DNA from: Strongyloides papillosus
Taxonomy: Eukaryota; Nematoda; Chromadorea; Rhabditida; Strongyloididae
Direction: 5' to 3'
Assembly: GCA_005656395.1 (NCBI GenBank)
Contig: SRSI01000028.1
Span: 930,001 to 994,000, forward strand
Length of the DNA stretch: 64,000 nt
Below the pieces are notes generated by a model. It had not been told where the DNA came from, ran no database searches, and saw only the letters and a program-made list of their open reading frames with translations. Positions 46,753 to 58,998 of the stretch are shown here, in pieces. How positions within the stretch are numbered: the stretch's first letter is position 1; every line of letters starts with the position of its first letter. The position numbers and the translations under genes were made by a program.

Positions 46753-48526
46753 TTAAAAATTTTTAAACATACAATTCGAATAATCTGTTTGTTCAGCTTC
46801 CTCATTTGAAATTGGGTTGCGCCAGTCACATAATGGAGTTATTCCCTTTCCTCCTAAAACAGGTACCGCAATTTTTTTTGAATCATCGTCATAACCATTT
46901 ATACAACCGTATTTTCCTGCTGTAAAATTATTTACATTTTTATAATCAAAAAATTCCATTTTTGTTGCTCCTGTTTGAAGATAAGCCTTAAACATTTATA
47001 GATTTTATTATTTTTCTTTAAATTACAAATCAAATTTTAAAAATTATTTAAAAAAAAAATTTATTTAAAAAATTGAAAAAAATGAGAGAAAAATTTGAAA
47101 AAAAGTTGAAAAAATCATTTAATTAAAATTTTTTTGAACCGGTCACGTTTCCCAGCATTTAACATATGTTGTTCATGTTAGAATAACTTTTGAAAATAAA
47201 AAGTTTTAAAAATTAACTTTAAAAGTTCATAAATATATATATAAAAAATTGAATAATTAATTTTAATTATTTTAAAAAAAATAAAAATTTTGTTAAAAAT
47301 TACTGCAACAGCAAAAAAAAATTTGACTTTGATTTTAGTCTTGAGATTACACAGTTTAATTCACTGGAAATTTATTTTTTTTTAAAACTTACCCGTGAAA
47401 GTAAAAAGTTATCCAAAGAAGCAAGTTCAGGATCCATATCTTTTTTTTCATTTTCATATCCATAGAGATTGTAAGCATAAGCCTTAATTGATCGAAGAAA
47501 TGTGCTCAACTTGTTTGTAACATCAATACCAGATTTAGGTGGAAGTTGAAATTTTAACATTTCAAGAAGTTTCTCAGGTCCTGACCAATGAAGACTCATT
47601 CCACTTTTAACGTAACAAAGAAATGCCATTAATGTCGTGTTACTAAGTTCAAGTAACTCTGCAATAAACTCCAATTCAGTATTAGCTTTACACTGAAAAG
47701 TAGTGATAAAATTTAGAATATGTATGAATAATATAATTATATATATTTTAAGTTCTAATGTGTCATTATTAGGTAATTTAATTTTAATTGTACATAAATA
47801 ACTTTTTTTACTTTCAAAAACTTCAATTTTTGTATCAAAAATAATTAAAAACATCTTTTTACTACATCTTTATTTTAAATACGCATGTTTATTTACTACT
47901 AATAATATATATTGTTGTCTATTATCTTGGTAATACTTAGAAATTTATAAAAAAAAATATATATATATATCAAAGTATAGTAAACTTTGACGAAATTAAG
48001 CAAAAATGAAAAATTTTTAGACAGTAATTCGATAATTTATGTTAATAGGTGATTATTTTATTTCAAATATTAATTTGTGAAGGCGTCATTGTAAAAAAGG
48101 ATGATAACCGGTATAAATGAGGATAAAGTTGATTGTAATTGTCAATATTACTAACATTTGTTTTTTACATTATACTAATTGTATACTTATGGGGGTTAGT
48201 GACAAATAAAATAAATTTTACTAATTATTTAAAAATTTTACCTCATAATATTTAATAAAACATACCTTAAGATCCATAACAGATAGTCCTTTAACAGTAA
48301 CAAAACTTATATAACCACACCACAAGTTTTTTCCTTCTCCTTCACTCAAACATTCTACGCCAACGTGTATAAAAACAGAATTAATAACAGAGAACAAATT
48401 TTTAAGAAACATTGCATCGTAATAGCAACGATCTTTAGAATCAGGTACCAAACTTGCAATTTTACCTTTGCGTTCTACATTTGACTCGTTATTAATAATG
48501 TCACTTAGGCGAGCACGTTTAACCAT
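46753..48526 (-). CDS. Three-exon gene of unknown function, 264 residues
   Basis: Exons are 48526-48266 (starts MVKRARLSDIINNES), 47692-47393 and 46986-46753 (TAA). Introns of 573 and 406 bp have GTATGT...TTTTCAG and GTAAGT...TTTAAG ends, and all junctions are phase 0. Notable text includes KDRCYYDAMFLKNLF, FIHVGVECLSEGEGK, WSGPEKLLEMLKFQLPPK and VPVLGGKGITPLCDW. No membrane segment, signal peptide or catalytic motif is recognised. It lies about 390 bp upstream of the small ORF, on the same strand as the CACTA-like gene, and could be a companion ORF of that element or an independent host gene. Confidence 0.5.
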
Positions 48527-50641
48527 TTTTAGATCTAGAATTTGAAATATTTTATACTCACAAATTATTGTACCGAAATAAAGGACCATTCTTTAGAATA
48601 AGACGGTACAAAAATTAATTATTTTTAAATATATATTTATATATGTCCGTATATTTGTGTCGTAAAATTTTTTTTGGTAATATAATAATATTTCTTGACT
48701 TAATTAATGATAAAATTTTATACTTTGTGGTTTTATCTCCACCTAGATTTTTTTATCTTTAAAAGGAAAATAATAAAATTTTAAAAGTGTTCACTCATAT
48801 TAAATAAACGTAATTAGTAAAATTAATTAGAAAAATTTGAAAACCATTCATATTGTTGGCAAAATATATTATAAACATAAAAGTTACAATATGTTAAAGG
48901 ATTTATGGAAATTAACTATATTTAAGATTGAATTTTACTTACATTAAGAGAAAGAAATAAGAATTATACGTTTTAATGGGCTTAAAAACGATTCAAAAAT
49001 ATTTGCTATTTAATTTCTACAATAACATCGTAATGAATATATTTTTTTTATTACTAAATTAAAAATTTCAAAAAATTTTAATGGATTTTTAAAAGTATTG
49101 TTCTGTATTTCAAAGTTATCAAAAAATTTGTTATATTTATGATATAATAATTCAATAAATTTACTTAGCATACATTCAAAATCATCTTATAATTTTATTG
49201 CATATATTATTTGTATATGCGATAATTTGATAACATAATAACTCTAAGCATGAAATAAATTAAGAAAAAAAATTAAATTTTAAAAATTTTATCGACCAAA
49301 ATATATAATGAGTCAAAAAAGAGGAAAATGATTAAATGAAACACTAAATGATACAATATTTTGTGAGTGTATAATAACTTAATATGATAAAAGTTGCAAT
49401 GTTTTTTTATTTATAAAGGTGTACTTTACCAAAACAACTTTTAAAAAAGTTGCAAATATCTCTCAGTGATATTGTCATAGCCTAATAAATTTTCCCTTAG
49501 AATGATTTAATTCATAAATGGTCTCAGTGGCGACAATTTGCTTTTATTCTACTGGAAAACTGTAGAATAAAAAAAGTAAAGTTCCGAAATTAACATTGGT
49601 TTTATTCTTCCTTGTAATGTAGAAAAATAAGTTATTTGAATATTAGTCTATATTGACTTGTAAAGAGAGTTCAGATTTTCATTATGAAGAAGATTATAGT
49701 CTAGTCTTTGAAAATTGCTGCCTAGAATTATAATATAAATACCTATATGTGTTGGGTACGGTTCGTAACACTTTATTATCTACAAGTACTGACTTTCAGA
49801 GGGTGAAATTTTTTTATAAACATAATAAATCTAGAAAAAAAATAAAAATAATTTTATTTAAAAATCAATAAAAAATAAAACAATAATTCTTTAAATAAGT
49901 TGCTTTTAATATTTAAAAAGTAAATTTTTACAATAATCACAAATTTTTTACAAGATTTAGTACACTACAAATACATAAAAAATAATTATTATGTGTTAAA
50001 TAGTTGATATAATAGTTTTATTCATTTATTAAGAATATGAGAAAATGGTACTTAGGTTACACCTATTTTGTAACTATTTTTAAATAATATGTTTATAAAT
50101 TGTATTCTCATTTGTTAAGTACTATCTTACTTTAGATATGATTTAGTTTCTTCATAAAAAAAACGATAGTAGAAAAAAGTATTGTTTATTTTATTTTAAA
50201 ACACGTTTTGTGAGTCAATCAGACATTAGAGGTACAACTGGAAAATTTTACCCCCCATTTTTATTTCATTAATAGAAAGAGCAACTAAAATAATGTATGT
50301 TGGCAAATTCATTCGGCCTGAAACTTTGAGATACAGAAGCTACAGTGACTCAAAGTCGGAAAAATTGATTTTTATAAGTTCCCAGTAAATAAGTTTTTTC
50401 AAAAATAAATATTGCTTCTAGGAGTAATTCTTTATAAGAAAACGAATGAGAATACTTTCGGATACGTAAATTTCCGTCTTTATTGTCTTTTGAAATTTTT
50501 TTATAGTTTTTTCATTTTTTGAGTACAAAAATCAAAGAAGCGTATGTTTTCACTATGCTTATTCGATTTTTCATGTAATTTTACATCTAGATTCAACAAA
50601 TAATAAAAAATAAAAAGTGTAACACAATATGTTTTTGAGTA
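48527..50641. other. Two kilobases of AT-rich DNA, no gene seen
   Basis: Neither strand shows a frame with coding character. Text around 50220-50560 is less AT-rich and may be a fragment of an interspersed repeat, but I found no partner. Element 3 begins at 50642. Confidence 0.45.
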
Positions 50642-50817
50642 TGTTAAAATTTAAATATTACACAATAATATTATAATTTTATATATGCTCTTATTTATAA
50701 ATAATGATATTTTTTACACAAATAAAGTTTATTTTCCTTCTTTTTTCTTCTTTCTTATGTCTTCAGTGGAAGACAAAATAGGAGCACTCTTTAAGGAGAA
50801 GTGCTCCGAACTCAACA
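50642..50817 (+). repeat. Element 3 5' LTR
   Basis: 176 bp with TATA-like text near 50675-50685 and AATAAA at 50721-50726. The gag ATG at 50757 lies inside it, so the last 61 bp encode the first 20 gag residues. The following TGGAGGTTCCACC is the primer-binding site, read as codons by gag. Confidence 0.85.
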
Positions 50818-52373
50818 TGGAGGTTCCACCGCTGCTTGAAACAGATTCTACGGGACAATGCAAGCTGAATGATTTGTATTCAACAATAAGTGAACATGCA
50901 AAATTAATTAATGGTGACTCATCAATAAGGACAAAAAATCTTTTTTTGTCATTCATTCAACTTGCACAAGGATACGCCACTCTCAAACAAAAAAAAAAGA
51001 GAGAAGAAACAGCTGATGACATGAAATCTATGTTATCAATAGCTGTATCTGAGGCAGTAAGAGTTGCTGTTGAAACCACACTGTCATCTTCTCTCTCTTC
51101 TACCTTTTCAAATACTATTGGTAATACGACATTGTCAAAATTACAAGGTCACGACAAATTACTTCTTCCAAAATTAGAAAAATATGATAATAAAGAAAAC
51201 CCGCATACCTTCATTGAACGTTTCAAGAGAAGACATGATGAGCTAGACCTGGAGAATTTTGTTGAATATCTTGAAGGACCTGCTCTTCTCGCTTGGAGAG
51301 CCATTGAAAAAAAACAAAAATCGTTTGACACATTAACTGCTGAATGGATACTCAACTTCAAACCCCACTATGCTCCAGATCGTCGTGCCATGTTTCTCGA
51401 AGGACAATTGGCTATATGCACTTATAAAGAAGGACCTTCTTCATATATCAATAGAGTTATGGGTATGATTCTAGAGCTAGAAGAACTTACTAAATGTAAG
51501 ATTACCTACCTTCAACGAGCTAAACATCTACTACGTTCTGTCAATAAAATAAGAGAATTCCCGAAATTATGTGATAAAATTTCTCGCATGCAAGATACTG
51601 AATCCGACTTTATTAAATTCAAAAATGATGTTTTAGAAGCTCTTGAAAAAGAGCCTAAACCACCAGCTAATAAAAAACAAGTAAATAATATTGTTGTTGA
51701 AGATAATAAAGATATTATTGTTTATAAAGTTTCTTCTTGTGTAGGTAAAAAATCACTAGTGAAAGGTAAAATAAATGGCACTTTTATGACTATGTTAATT
51801 GACTCTGGAGCACAAGTCTCTCTAATAAGTAAAAAAATGCTCAATAAATTATCAAATTCAAAACTCTTACCTCCTGATCCTAAGATTCAAATAGTTGATG
51901 TACAGAAAAAAAGAATTCCTTTACTTGGTACTGCAATTTTTGAGGTAGAAGATATTAAAATCAAATTTTTTGTTGTACAAAACCTACCAGACTATGATAT
52001 TCTTATTGGTACAGATGCTTTGTCAACATCAACAGTACTACGAAGTAAACTTATTAAAGCTTTAGAGAACATGAATCCACAAATTAGTAAGATCGCGGTC
52101 ATGAACGTCGATGAATTGCTACAAAAATATGATGTACGCCCAAAAGAAGGAATTCACCAACCATCTAGTAAAATAAAAGAAATTAATTTCGACCTTCTAG
52201 ATTCTATACCTGTCTCAAATAAAGTACGACCTATCCCACTGGCTATATTCTCAGAAATTCAAAATCAAATCAATGAACTAGAAAAACAGAACATTATAGT
52301 CCCTTCTGAAAGTCCTTACAATGCCCCCTGGTACCTATTAGGAAGCCTGATGGCACAATTCGCCTTTGTGTAG
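50757..52373 (+). CDS. Element 3 gag-protease
   Basis: 538 residues from MSSVEDKIGALF. The upstream in-frame ATG at 50685 precedes the AATAAA and is less likely. A gag region of about 300 residues ends without a CCHC knuckle; a short Lys/Pro linker (KEPKPPANKKQ) follows instead. The aspartic protease has LIDSGAQVSLIS (about 348) and later ILIGTDAL. The frame then enters RT (RPIPLAIFSEIQNQI, SPYNAPW) and stops at 52373 after a 1-base frame change near 52330, beyond which RT continues in another frame. Confidence 0.8.
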   Translation: MSSVEDKIGALFKEKCSELNMEVPPLLETDSTGQCKLNDLYSTISEHAKLINGDSSIRTKNLFLSFIQLAQGYATLKQKKKREETADDMKSMLSIAVSEAVRVAVETTLSSSLSSTFSNTIGNTTLSKLQGHDKLLLPKLEKYDNKENPHTFIERFKRRHDELDLENFVEYLEGPALLAWRAIEKKQKSFDTLTAEWILNFKPHYAPDRRAMFLEGQLAICTYKEGPSSYINRVMGMILELEELTKCKITYLQRAKHLLRSVNKIREFPKLCDKISRMQDTESDFIKFKNDVLEALEKEPKPPANKKQVNNIVVEDNKDIIVYKVSSCVGKKSLVKGKINGTFMTMLIDSGAQVSLISKKMLNKLSNSKLLPPDPKIQIVDVQKKRIPLLGTAIFEVEDIKIKFFVVQNLPDYDILIGTDALSTSTVLRSKLIKALENMNPQISKIAVMNVDELLQKYDVRPKEGIHQPSSKIKEINFDLLDSIPVSNKVRPIPLAIFSEIQNQINELEKQNIIVPSESPYNAPWYLLGSLMAQFAFV

Positions 52374-53204
52374 ATTATACTGCTGTAAACAAAAAGATAA
52401 AATACAAAAATCTACCTATACCTTCTATAGACAGTATCTTTTTCAATCTTCATAACAAACGTATATTTACTACTCTTGACTTAAATAGAGGATTCTGGCA
52501 ATTAAAACTGGCTGCTACGGCTCAAGAAGTTACAGCATTTACTTTCAATCATCAACATTACCAATTTGCTGTCCTTCCATTCGGCCTGGCTATAGCACCA
52601 GGTCTATTCCAGAATGTCCTGCAACAAGTTCTCTCCCCAGTACTTCAAGAACATCCATCTGAAGTCTACTTGTACATTGACGACATACTCATCGCAACCA
52701 CTGATGAAGTTTCCAATCTTAAAATACTGGAGAAGGTACTGATATTACTAGAGCAGTCAGAGTTAAAACTTAACATTGCTAAGTCACATTTTCTAAAAAG
52801 AGAAACCCCATATTTGGGAATGCGCCTTACTAATGGTGGACTTATGATGGAGCCAAGCAAGTTAAATAAACTGCTAAATTTTGAGGTACCTCAAACGAAG
52901 GTCCAGCTCCAATCATTCCTCGGATATGCCAATTACTTACGTAGGTTTTCTAGACATTTTGCTAAACATTCTTCTCTATTATATGATATGTTGTCTCAAC
53001 CTAAAATAAATTGGAACGAACAATCATTACTTTCATTTCAACTAATAAAGAAGGATCTGAGAAACGCACCTATGCTGTATGCACCGGATCTTCTAGCTGC
53101 TCAATCTGGTAAACACCCGTTCTTACTTTATACGGATGCATCATCTATAGCAATAGGAGGAATATTATTTCAAAAAGTAGGATCAGAAAAAAAAATAATA
53201 TGTA
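52330..53204 (+). pseudogene. Element 3 reverse transcriptase and first part of RNase H
   Basis: The open frame is shifted relative to gag-protease. It holds RKPDGTIRLCVDYTAVNKK, motif A TTLDLNRGFW (about 52471), LPFGLAIAPGLFQ, YIDD (about 52673), the thumb and connection, then the first RNase H Asp in LYTDASSIAIGG (about 53128). Position 53205 starts the foldback insertion, which splits RNase H. All RT catalytic Asp residues are present. Confidence 0.8.
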
Positions 53205-54652
53205 CAGGGTGTCCCATAATTAACTCCCCACCTGCGAGAGCTTATAACTTATTTCTACGAAGAGATAAAAACGTGAAATTTTGCAGGTTAGTAGAACTAA
53301 GAGACAATATTTTTTATTTTTTTTATTTTTAAAAAATTATGGTCCTATGAGGACTTATGGCCATTTTAAAAAAATGTGTTTTTTTCGCCTTTATGAGTAC
53401 ATAACTTTTTAATATGAAGAGATATTGAAATGATTCTTTTACAGATCGAAAGCTTAAATTTTTTTGTACTAGAATTTTCAATATCATAAATATTAAACTT
53501 CATTAACATTGTTTAATTTTAAATTAAAACAAAAAAACCACGATTTTTGCCAAAATTTGATAGTTTTATCAAAATTAAAGTTTATTGAGAAGATTCTCAC
53601 TAAAGTGTTATCATTATTCTAATGGAGTTAACGAAGCTCTATCGAATGAGTATAGTGCCATTAAAATCAAATGCCATTGACAAAAGTTATGATTTACCAA
53701 AGATCACAAATTTCGTACTTTTGGTAAAAAATTAAGTTACAAACACTATTTTTTTTAACATATTTAATACCTAATAGTATTATTTTGATCAATAAAGTAT
53801 GCTAATTTACGGTATATTGCTCATTTGTCCATATTTTGCCAAAAAAATTCTAATAATTTTTATCACTTAAATTTTTTTAAAAATCATTTTTCTTAACATT
53901 TATTACAATTTATCTGCGTTTTATACTATTTTACATAACAATTGCCCTATAAGAGCATTTTTATGCATCTTTCAAAAATTTCGTATTTTCGACCTTGTTC
54001 TCATTGAATTTATGTTCGAAATATGAACAATTAGCAATAAAAAATAAAATAATATTTCAACTACTTTCAATAAATAATCATTATGGATGTTGAAAAATTG
54101 AAAAAAATAGCATACTTTTTTTCAAATACTAAAGAAAATGAAAAATTAGACAATTTTTTAATTGTCATAACTTTTTTGAAACTTATTACCAAGAAACAAG
54201 ATTATTACCGTTAGATAGAGCATCGTTTACACTATCAGAATAATTATAAAGTCTTTGTGAAACTCTTCTCAATAAGCTTTAATTTTGAAAAAACTACGAA
54301 ATTTTTGTAAAAATTGTGGTTTTTTTGTTTTAATTAAAAATTAAATGATGTTAATGAAGTTTAATATTTATGATATTTAAGATTCTAGTAAAAAAGAAGT
54401 TGAGCTTTCGATCTGTAAAAGAATCATCTACATATCTCTTCATATAAAAATGTCACGTACTCATAAAGGCGAAAAAAACACATTTTTTTAAAATGGCCAT
54501 AAGTCCTAATAGGACCATAATTTTTTAAAAATAAAAAAAATAAAAAATATTGTCTCTTAGTTCTACTAACCTGCAAAATTTTACGTTTTTATCTCTTCGT
54601 AGAAAAACGTTATAAGCTCTCGCAGGTGGGGAGTTAATTATGGGACACCCTG
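53205..54652. mobile_element. Tc1/mariner-type foldback MITE, 1448 bp, inside element 3
   Basis: Ends are CAGGGTGTCCCATAATTAAC and its complement, flanked by TA on both sides (53203-53204 and 54653-54654). The arms stay complementary for about 400-450 bp inward (the gcaggttagtagaac and gcgaaaaaaacaca blocks, among others) around a loop of about 550 bp. There is no ORF. It splits the RNase H domain of element 3, whose frame resumes at once after the right TA. Confidence 0.85.
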
Positions 54653-55220
54653 TATATATTCACGTTGTCTTCGCGGTCCTGAAAAACGATACCCTCCTAT
54701 AGACTTGGAGGCCCTAGCTCTCACCTCCACCTTAGACCACATGCGGATTCTATTGTACAATGTTCCCGTTCAAGTATACACGGATCATGCTCCACTAACT
54801 TGCATTTTCTCCAAGAAAGACCTATCTCTGAGGCTGCTCAAGTGGAAGATGCGTATTTTTGAATACAACATTACCAGCATTACCCACATAGTTGGAAAAG
54901 AAAATGTCATAGCTGACGCTCTCAGCAGATGCCTTCCAATATCCAACGATCTTGAAAAAAGTAATGGCAATGAAGAATACCCCCCAATTGAAATCTGTCT
55001 CACTCATGTTGACACTACATTTGACTGGCAACACTTTCCATCAAATGAACAGTGGGAAAAAATTCAACATGATGATCCTGAATTAAAATGTTTATTTATG
55101 AAACTACAACTAGGTGATCAAGATATTGAAAAGGAAAACTTATCTTCTAAATATGTAATAGGACCAAATGATAGTATTCTTAGAACAAAATGTGGTAAAA
55201 TACTAGTTCCAGATGATGTT
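54653..55220 (+). pseudogene. Element 3 RNase H remainder and integrase N-terminal linker
   Basis: Continues after the foldback with YPPIDLEALALTSTL and VYTDHAPLTC (the Glu and Asp of RNase H). The connection follows (GKENVIADALSR, usual at the RNase H end). The frame reaches KILVPDDV at 55220, where the second insertion begins. Confidence 0.75.
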
Positions 55221-56303
55221 CACACAGAGAAATTTACACAAAAAATCATCCTCAGCTTTAAATTTTCGTCCTCAGACTTAATTTTTCGTCCCGAGTATAT
55301 AATTTTCTATGCTAAACGCAAAATTTGACCGTTATATTTATTATTGTCGCTTACGATATATTTTTTAATATTTATTTGAAATTATGGTTTTTTTTTTTTA
55401 AATATATTAAAACAATTCATATATGAAATTTGATAAAAGATAGATATTTAACAAACAGCAACTCGCTTCACTCGTTCCACTTGGACAAGCTATTTGCCTT
55501 CTTTTTAATTACAAAAAAAAATGTATCAAAAAAACTTAAAAACCTTTTGTTTCATAATAATGTTGTTGTAAATTATCAATTAACATTTTATTTTTATCAT
55601 GTTTTATAATATTAATGATTAGTATTAAAATATTACATAAGTTTTTGAATGTTAAAAAAGTATAAATATTCTTTAAAAATTGTTTTATTATATATTTTAA
55701 TGATTTTAAAACAGTTTGATATTTGAATAATTTTTCTTAAATTTTTAATAATAAAATAGTAAAATAAAAAGAGTACTTAAATTAAACTTCTAATTAGTAT
55801 AAAAGGCTAGATTTATATTATTAGATATGATCGAAATTCAAAGTATAGATTAGTTTTCACTTTCGTTATTTTTTCTAAACATTAGTAATGTTTAAGAATT
55901 GGCATATAAAGCTACGTATATTAAAATTGATAAAAGTTTTAATATCAAAAATAATTTCGTGATCTCTCTTCCTATTATTTTAAATATAGGAATTATCTAG
56001 CATATGTTAACTTAAAATGTATGGGACTAAATTCTTGATAATGTTTATATAAATACTTTAGATATTTTATGTGTTATTAAAAAAAATTACTAAATATTTT
56101 TAATTCTATTTGATAAAAAATAATAATTTATAATCTGTCTAAGAAAAAATATTGTAAAAAAAGCAGAAATGTTTTACGATCTGCGACAAAATCATAAGAT
56201 GGTAATTCGCATAATTAAAATTGAATAAAATTTTATGTAATTTTAATTTGGGGACGGAAAATTATGACCCGAGGATATTTTTTTGTGTAAATTTCTCTGT
56301 GTG
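55221..56303. mobile_element. TIR element of unknown superfamily, 1083 bp, inside element 3
   Basis: Left end CACACAGAGAAATTTACAC (55221) matches the complement of the right end over about 25 bp, then imperfectly to about 33 bp. The host frame is open on both sides (DDV before, VIK after), consistent with insertion into integrase. A duplication is not clear: GTT occurs on both sides, but only if one end is shifted. There is no ORF of substance; the text ctcgcttcactcgttcc occurs inside. Confidence 0.75.
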
Positions 56304-57244
56304 TTGTTATTAAAATGTTAAGATTAATCCATTTGAATCACGAAGGTGTGTGCACAATGCAAGATAGACTACAACGTAGGTTTCATATACCTCATCTCAG
56401 TAAACATATCAAAACTTTTTTAAAAAGTTGTTCTAATTGTATGAAACATAAAGAAAAAAGATCTCCACCGATACTACAACCACTCACTTCTGCACCTTTA
56501 GAAAAAGGTTTTATCGATATTGGGTATGATGATCATGTTAATAGTTTTTTTATAGTTCTTAAAGATAGTTATACTAACTACCCTTTTGCAAGTTGGCTTC
56601 CTAATCTCAAAAGTAAATCTATAATAAAATTCCTGATGTCAGTGCAACATCAAGTTGGTGCTTTTCAACATCTTCAATTTGACAATCAATCGTGCTTCAC
56701 ATCTCAAGACACTCAAACATACCTCAAATCAATCGGTACTGCCTATTCTTATTCAATCCCATACCAACATGAATCTAATGGTGGAGCAGAGCGCTTGATA
56801 AGGTCGATAAAAAGTTTTCTTGGAAGATTCTTTGATCTTAATGAACCTAAATCTCAAGCCTTATATAAAACTCTCATGCGACTACGACAAATACCATATG
56901 CTCCTAGAAAAGGAAGATTTACTAAGAACAAATCTCCAACACCACTGCAACTAATGTATAATGATGAGTCGAGAGAGTATACCCATCTAACTCCTCACCA
57001 AATTCTTCATCAAATTACTCCTATATTCCGTACAGGCTTTTTTAAAAGACGTCCAGATCTGAACTCAGAATGGGAAAATTGTGTCATACTTTCTCGTATT
57101 AATAACAGGACTTATTTTGTAGTTGATGATAATAATACGCTTCATAGAAGAACAGCTTCAGCTGTTAAAATAACAGAAGAGGAGTTGGATGAGGAAACAA
57201 TTAAAGATCTTGAAAAAAATTTTAAAGTAGCATTCTCTCATTGA
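56304..57244 (+). pseudogene. Element 3 integrase
   Basis: About 310 residues after the second insertion. The HHCC finger (HLNHEG...CSNC) is followed by the D, D, E core: GFIDIGYDD, LQFDNQSCF and NGGAERL (about 56513, 56680, 56778). A C-terminal domain follows (FKRRPDLNSEWENC, then TASAVKITEEEL) to TGA at 57242, next to the purine tract. The core is intact, but translation from upstream is broken by both insertions. Confidence 0.8.
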
Positions 57245-57252
57245 AAGGGGGA

Positions 57253-57428
57253 TGTTAAAATTTAAATATTACACAATAATATTATAATTTTATATATGCT
57301 CTTATTTATAAATAATGATATTTTTTACACAAATAAAGTTTATTTTCCTTCTTTTTTCTTCTTTCTTATGTCTTCAGTGGAAGACAAAATAGGAGCACTC
57401 TTTAAGGAGAAGTGCTCCGAACTCAACA
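57253..57428 (+). repeat. Element 3 3' LTR
   Basis: Reads the same as the 5' LTR at all 176 positions by eye. The gag ATG and first 20 codons recur here and run 20 codons into flanking DNA, producing a meaningless short ORF. Confidence 0.85.
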
Positions 57429-58998
57429 TAAACAAAGAAATACATACAATTAGAAGACAAAATACACTTCAAGAGTCTAACTTATATATCTAAAAAAAGT
57501 CAAGTAAAGAAAAATGAATAAAATTCAATCCATTAAAAAGAAAAAATCTAATTCGTGATTGTTTTAAATAAATAAAACTTGAGAATAGAATGTAGGCCAC
57601 GCATGGAGTACACAATCTATAAAATGAACAAATATTTAATCTCATCATTTTACAAACATGAATTTATATATTAATTATAGTATATAATAAATATATATTA
57701 TTTCTTAATCCTATAACTATACCTATAAAAAAATACTAATATTTACCTTATATTCATTCCAAACTAGAAACAAGCTAATTAACAGTCTAACCATAATTTA
57801 CTTGGAATAATCTGAAAAGTAATTTTGATAATCTAATTATCTAAAATTACATTTAATTTTTCCAATAAAGTATTGAATAAAGTTTTTTTAATTGTAAAGA
57901 CAAGAAATAGAATATATACAAACAGAAAATAGGTATTTACAGAAAGGTGATATAAATAAACAGAAAATTAATATAAATATTATATAAGAAAGCATTTCTA
58001 AGTATCAAACAGTCTAGTATTATTCTAGTTTTAAGAATGACGCTGTACACAAAATTAGATTAAGAAATAACTTTTAATAACCATTATTGTATGTACATCT
58101 TATTTTATACAATAAACGTCTTAAATTATAATTTACTTAACTATAATTATAAATCCACTAGGATTACATAACCATTCCTAGATAAAATTGAAAATTATCA
58201 ACAATTAATTAAAAATGAACATATTTATTCATTTCAGAAACGTTGAATATCTTGAATAAGTTGGGTTACACCATTTTCTCTTATAAAACTTACCAAATCT
58301 TATTCTGATCTTAATACACTTCTATTACGATCTGTTTATATATTATTGCTTTTTCTATATGTTTTTAAAGAAAAAGACATTCTTTTGCTGTTAGTTAACT
58401 CACTTGAAATACCCAGATAATATGTTGTTTGGTAAATATTTAACATACATTTTCTTGGCAATTCTTTCAATGCTGGCGTACAATCACGATAAATTACTTT
58501 ACCAAATAACAGAATACATTTATTTCAAAAAAATCCTTTCACTTCCTGAAAGAACAAAATATATAAAACATTATTTTTGTAGCTTCAATATTACTTGTAA
58601 GTAAATTATTGGAACGATTTCTAAATGTTTAAAAATAAAAAATAGATAATTGTTAGTGCAAGTAAATTTTATTCATTGGTTCACTAACTATAATTAAAAA
58701 CAATTAAAACATGATAATGAATTTAAACTATATGGATTAAATCATTTAAAATTATATAAATGATTAATATTCATAAAATAAGGTAAAATGACTTATAAAC
58801 TATTGAAGACTATTCCATTAATAAAACAGTCGTTGTAAGATCGTTCTTTACTGTGTTGTAAAAAAATTTTTTATTATGTATTTAGATCACTACATCAGTG
58901 TGAGTGAAGTAGGCTACTCATGTAGGACGGTCTTTTCTCTAACAGAAAAAAATGTGATACATAACAATATTAAATTAAAGAAAATATGACAAATTAAC
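57429..58998. other. AT-rich DNA, no gene seen
   Basis: No frame with convincing coding character. A 66-codon frame at 58404 lacks recognisable features. No repeats were noticed. Confidence 0.4.

Larger units (their letters stand above)
50642..57428 (+). mobile_element. LTR retrotransposon element 3 (Ty3/gypsy-like) with two nested insertions
   Basis: LTRs of 176 bp (50642-50817 and 57253-57428) read identical by eye and have TGTT...AACA ends. The primer-binding-like TGGAGGTTCCACC starts at 50818, and the purine tract GAAAGGGGGA lies at 57243-57252. Coding order is gag, protease, RT, RNase H, integrase. It is interrupted by a frameshift near 52330 and by DNA-transposon insertions at 53205-54652 and 55221-56303. 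No target-site duplication is visible (GAGTA before, TAAAC after). Confidence 0.9.

Noticed and set aside
57296..57493. Short ORF in and beyond the element 3 3' LTR
   Set aside because: It is the LTR copy of the gag N-terminus running into flanking DNA; not a gene.
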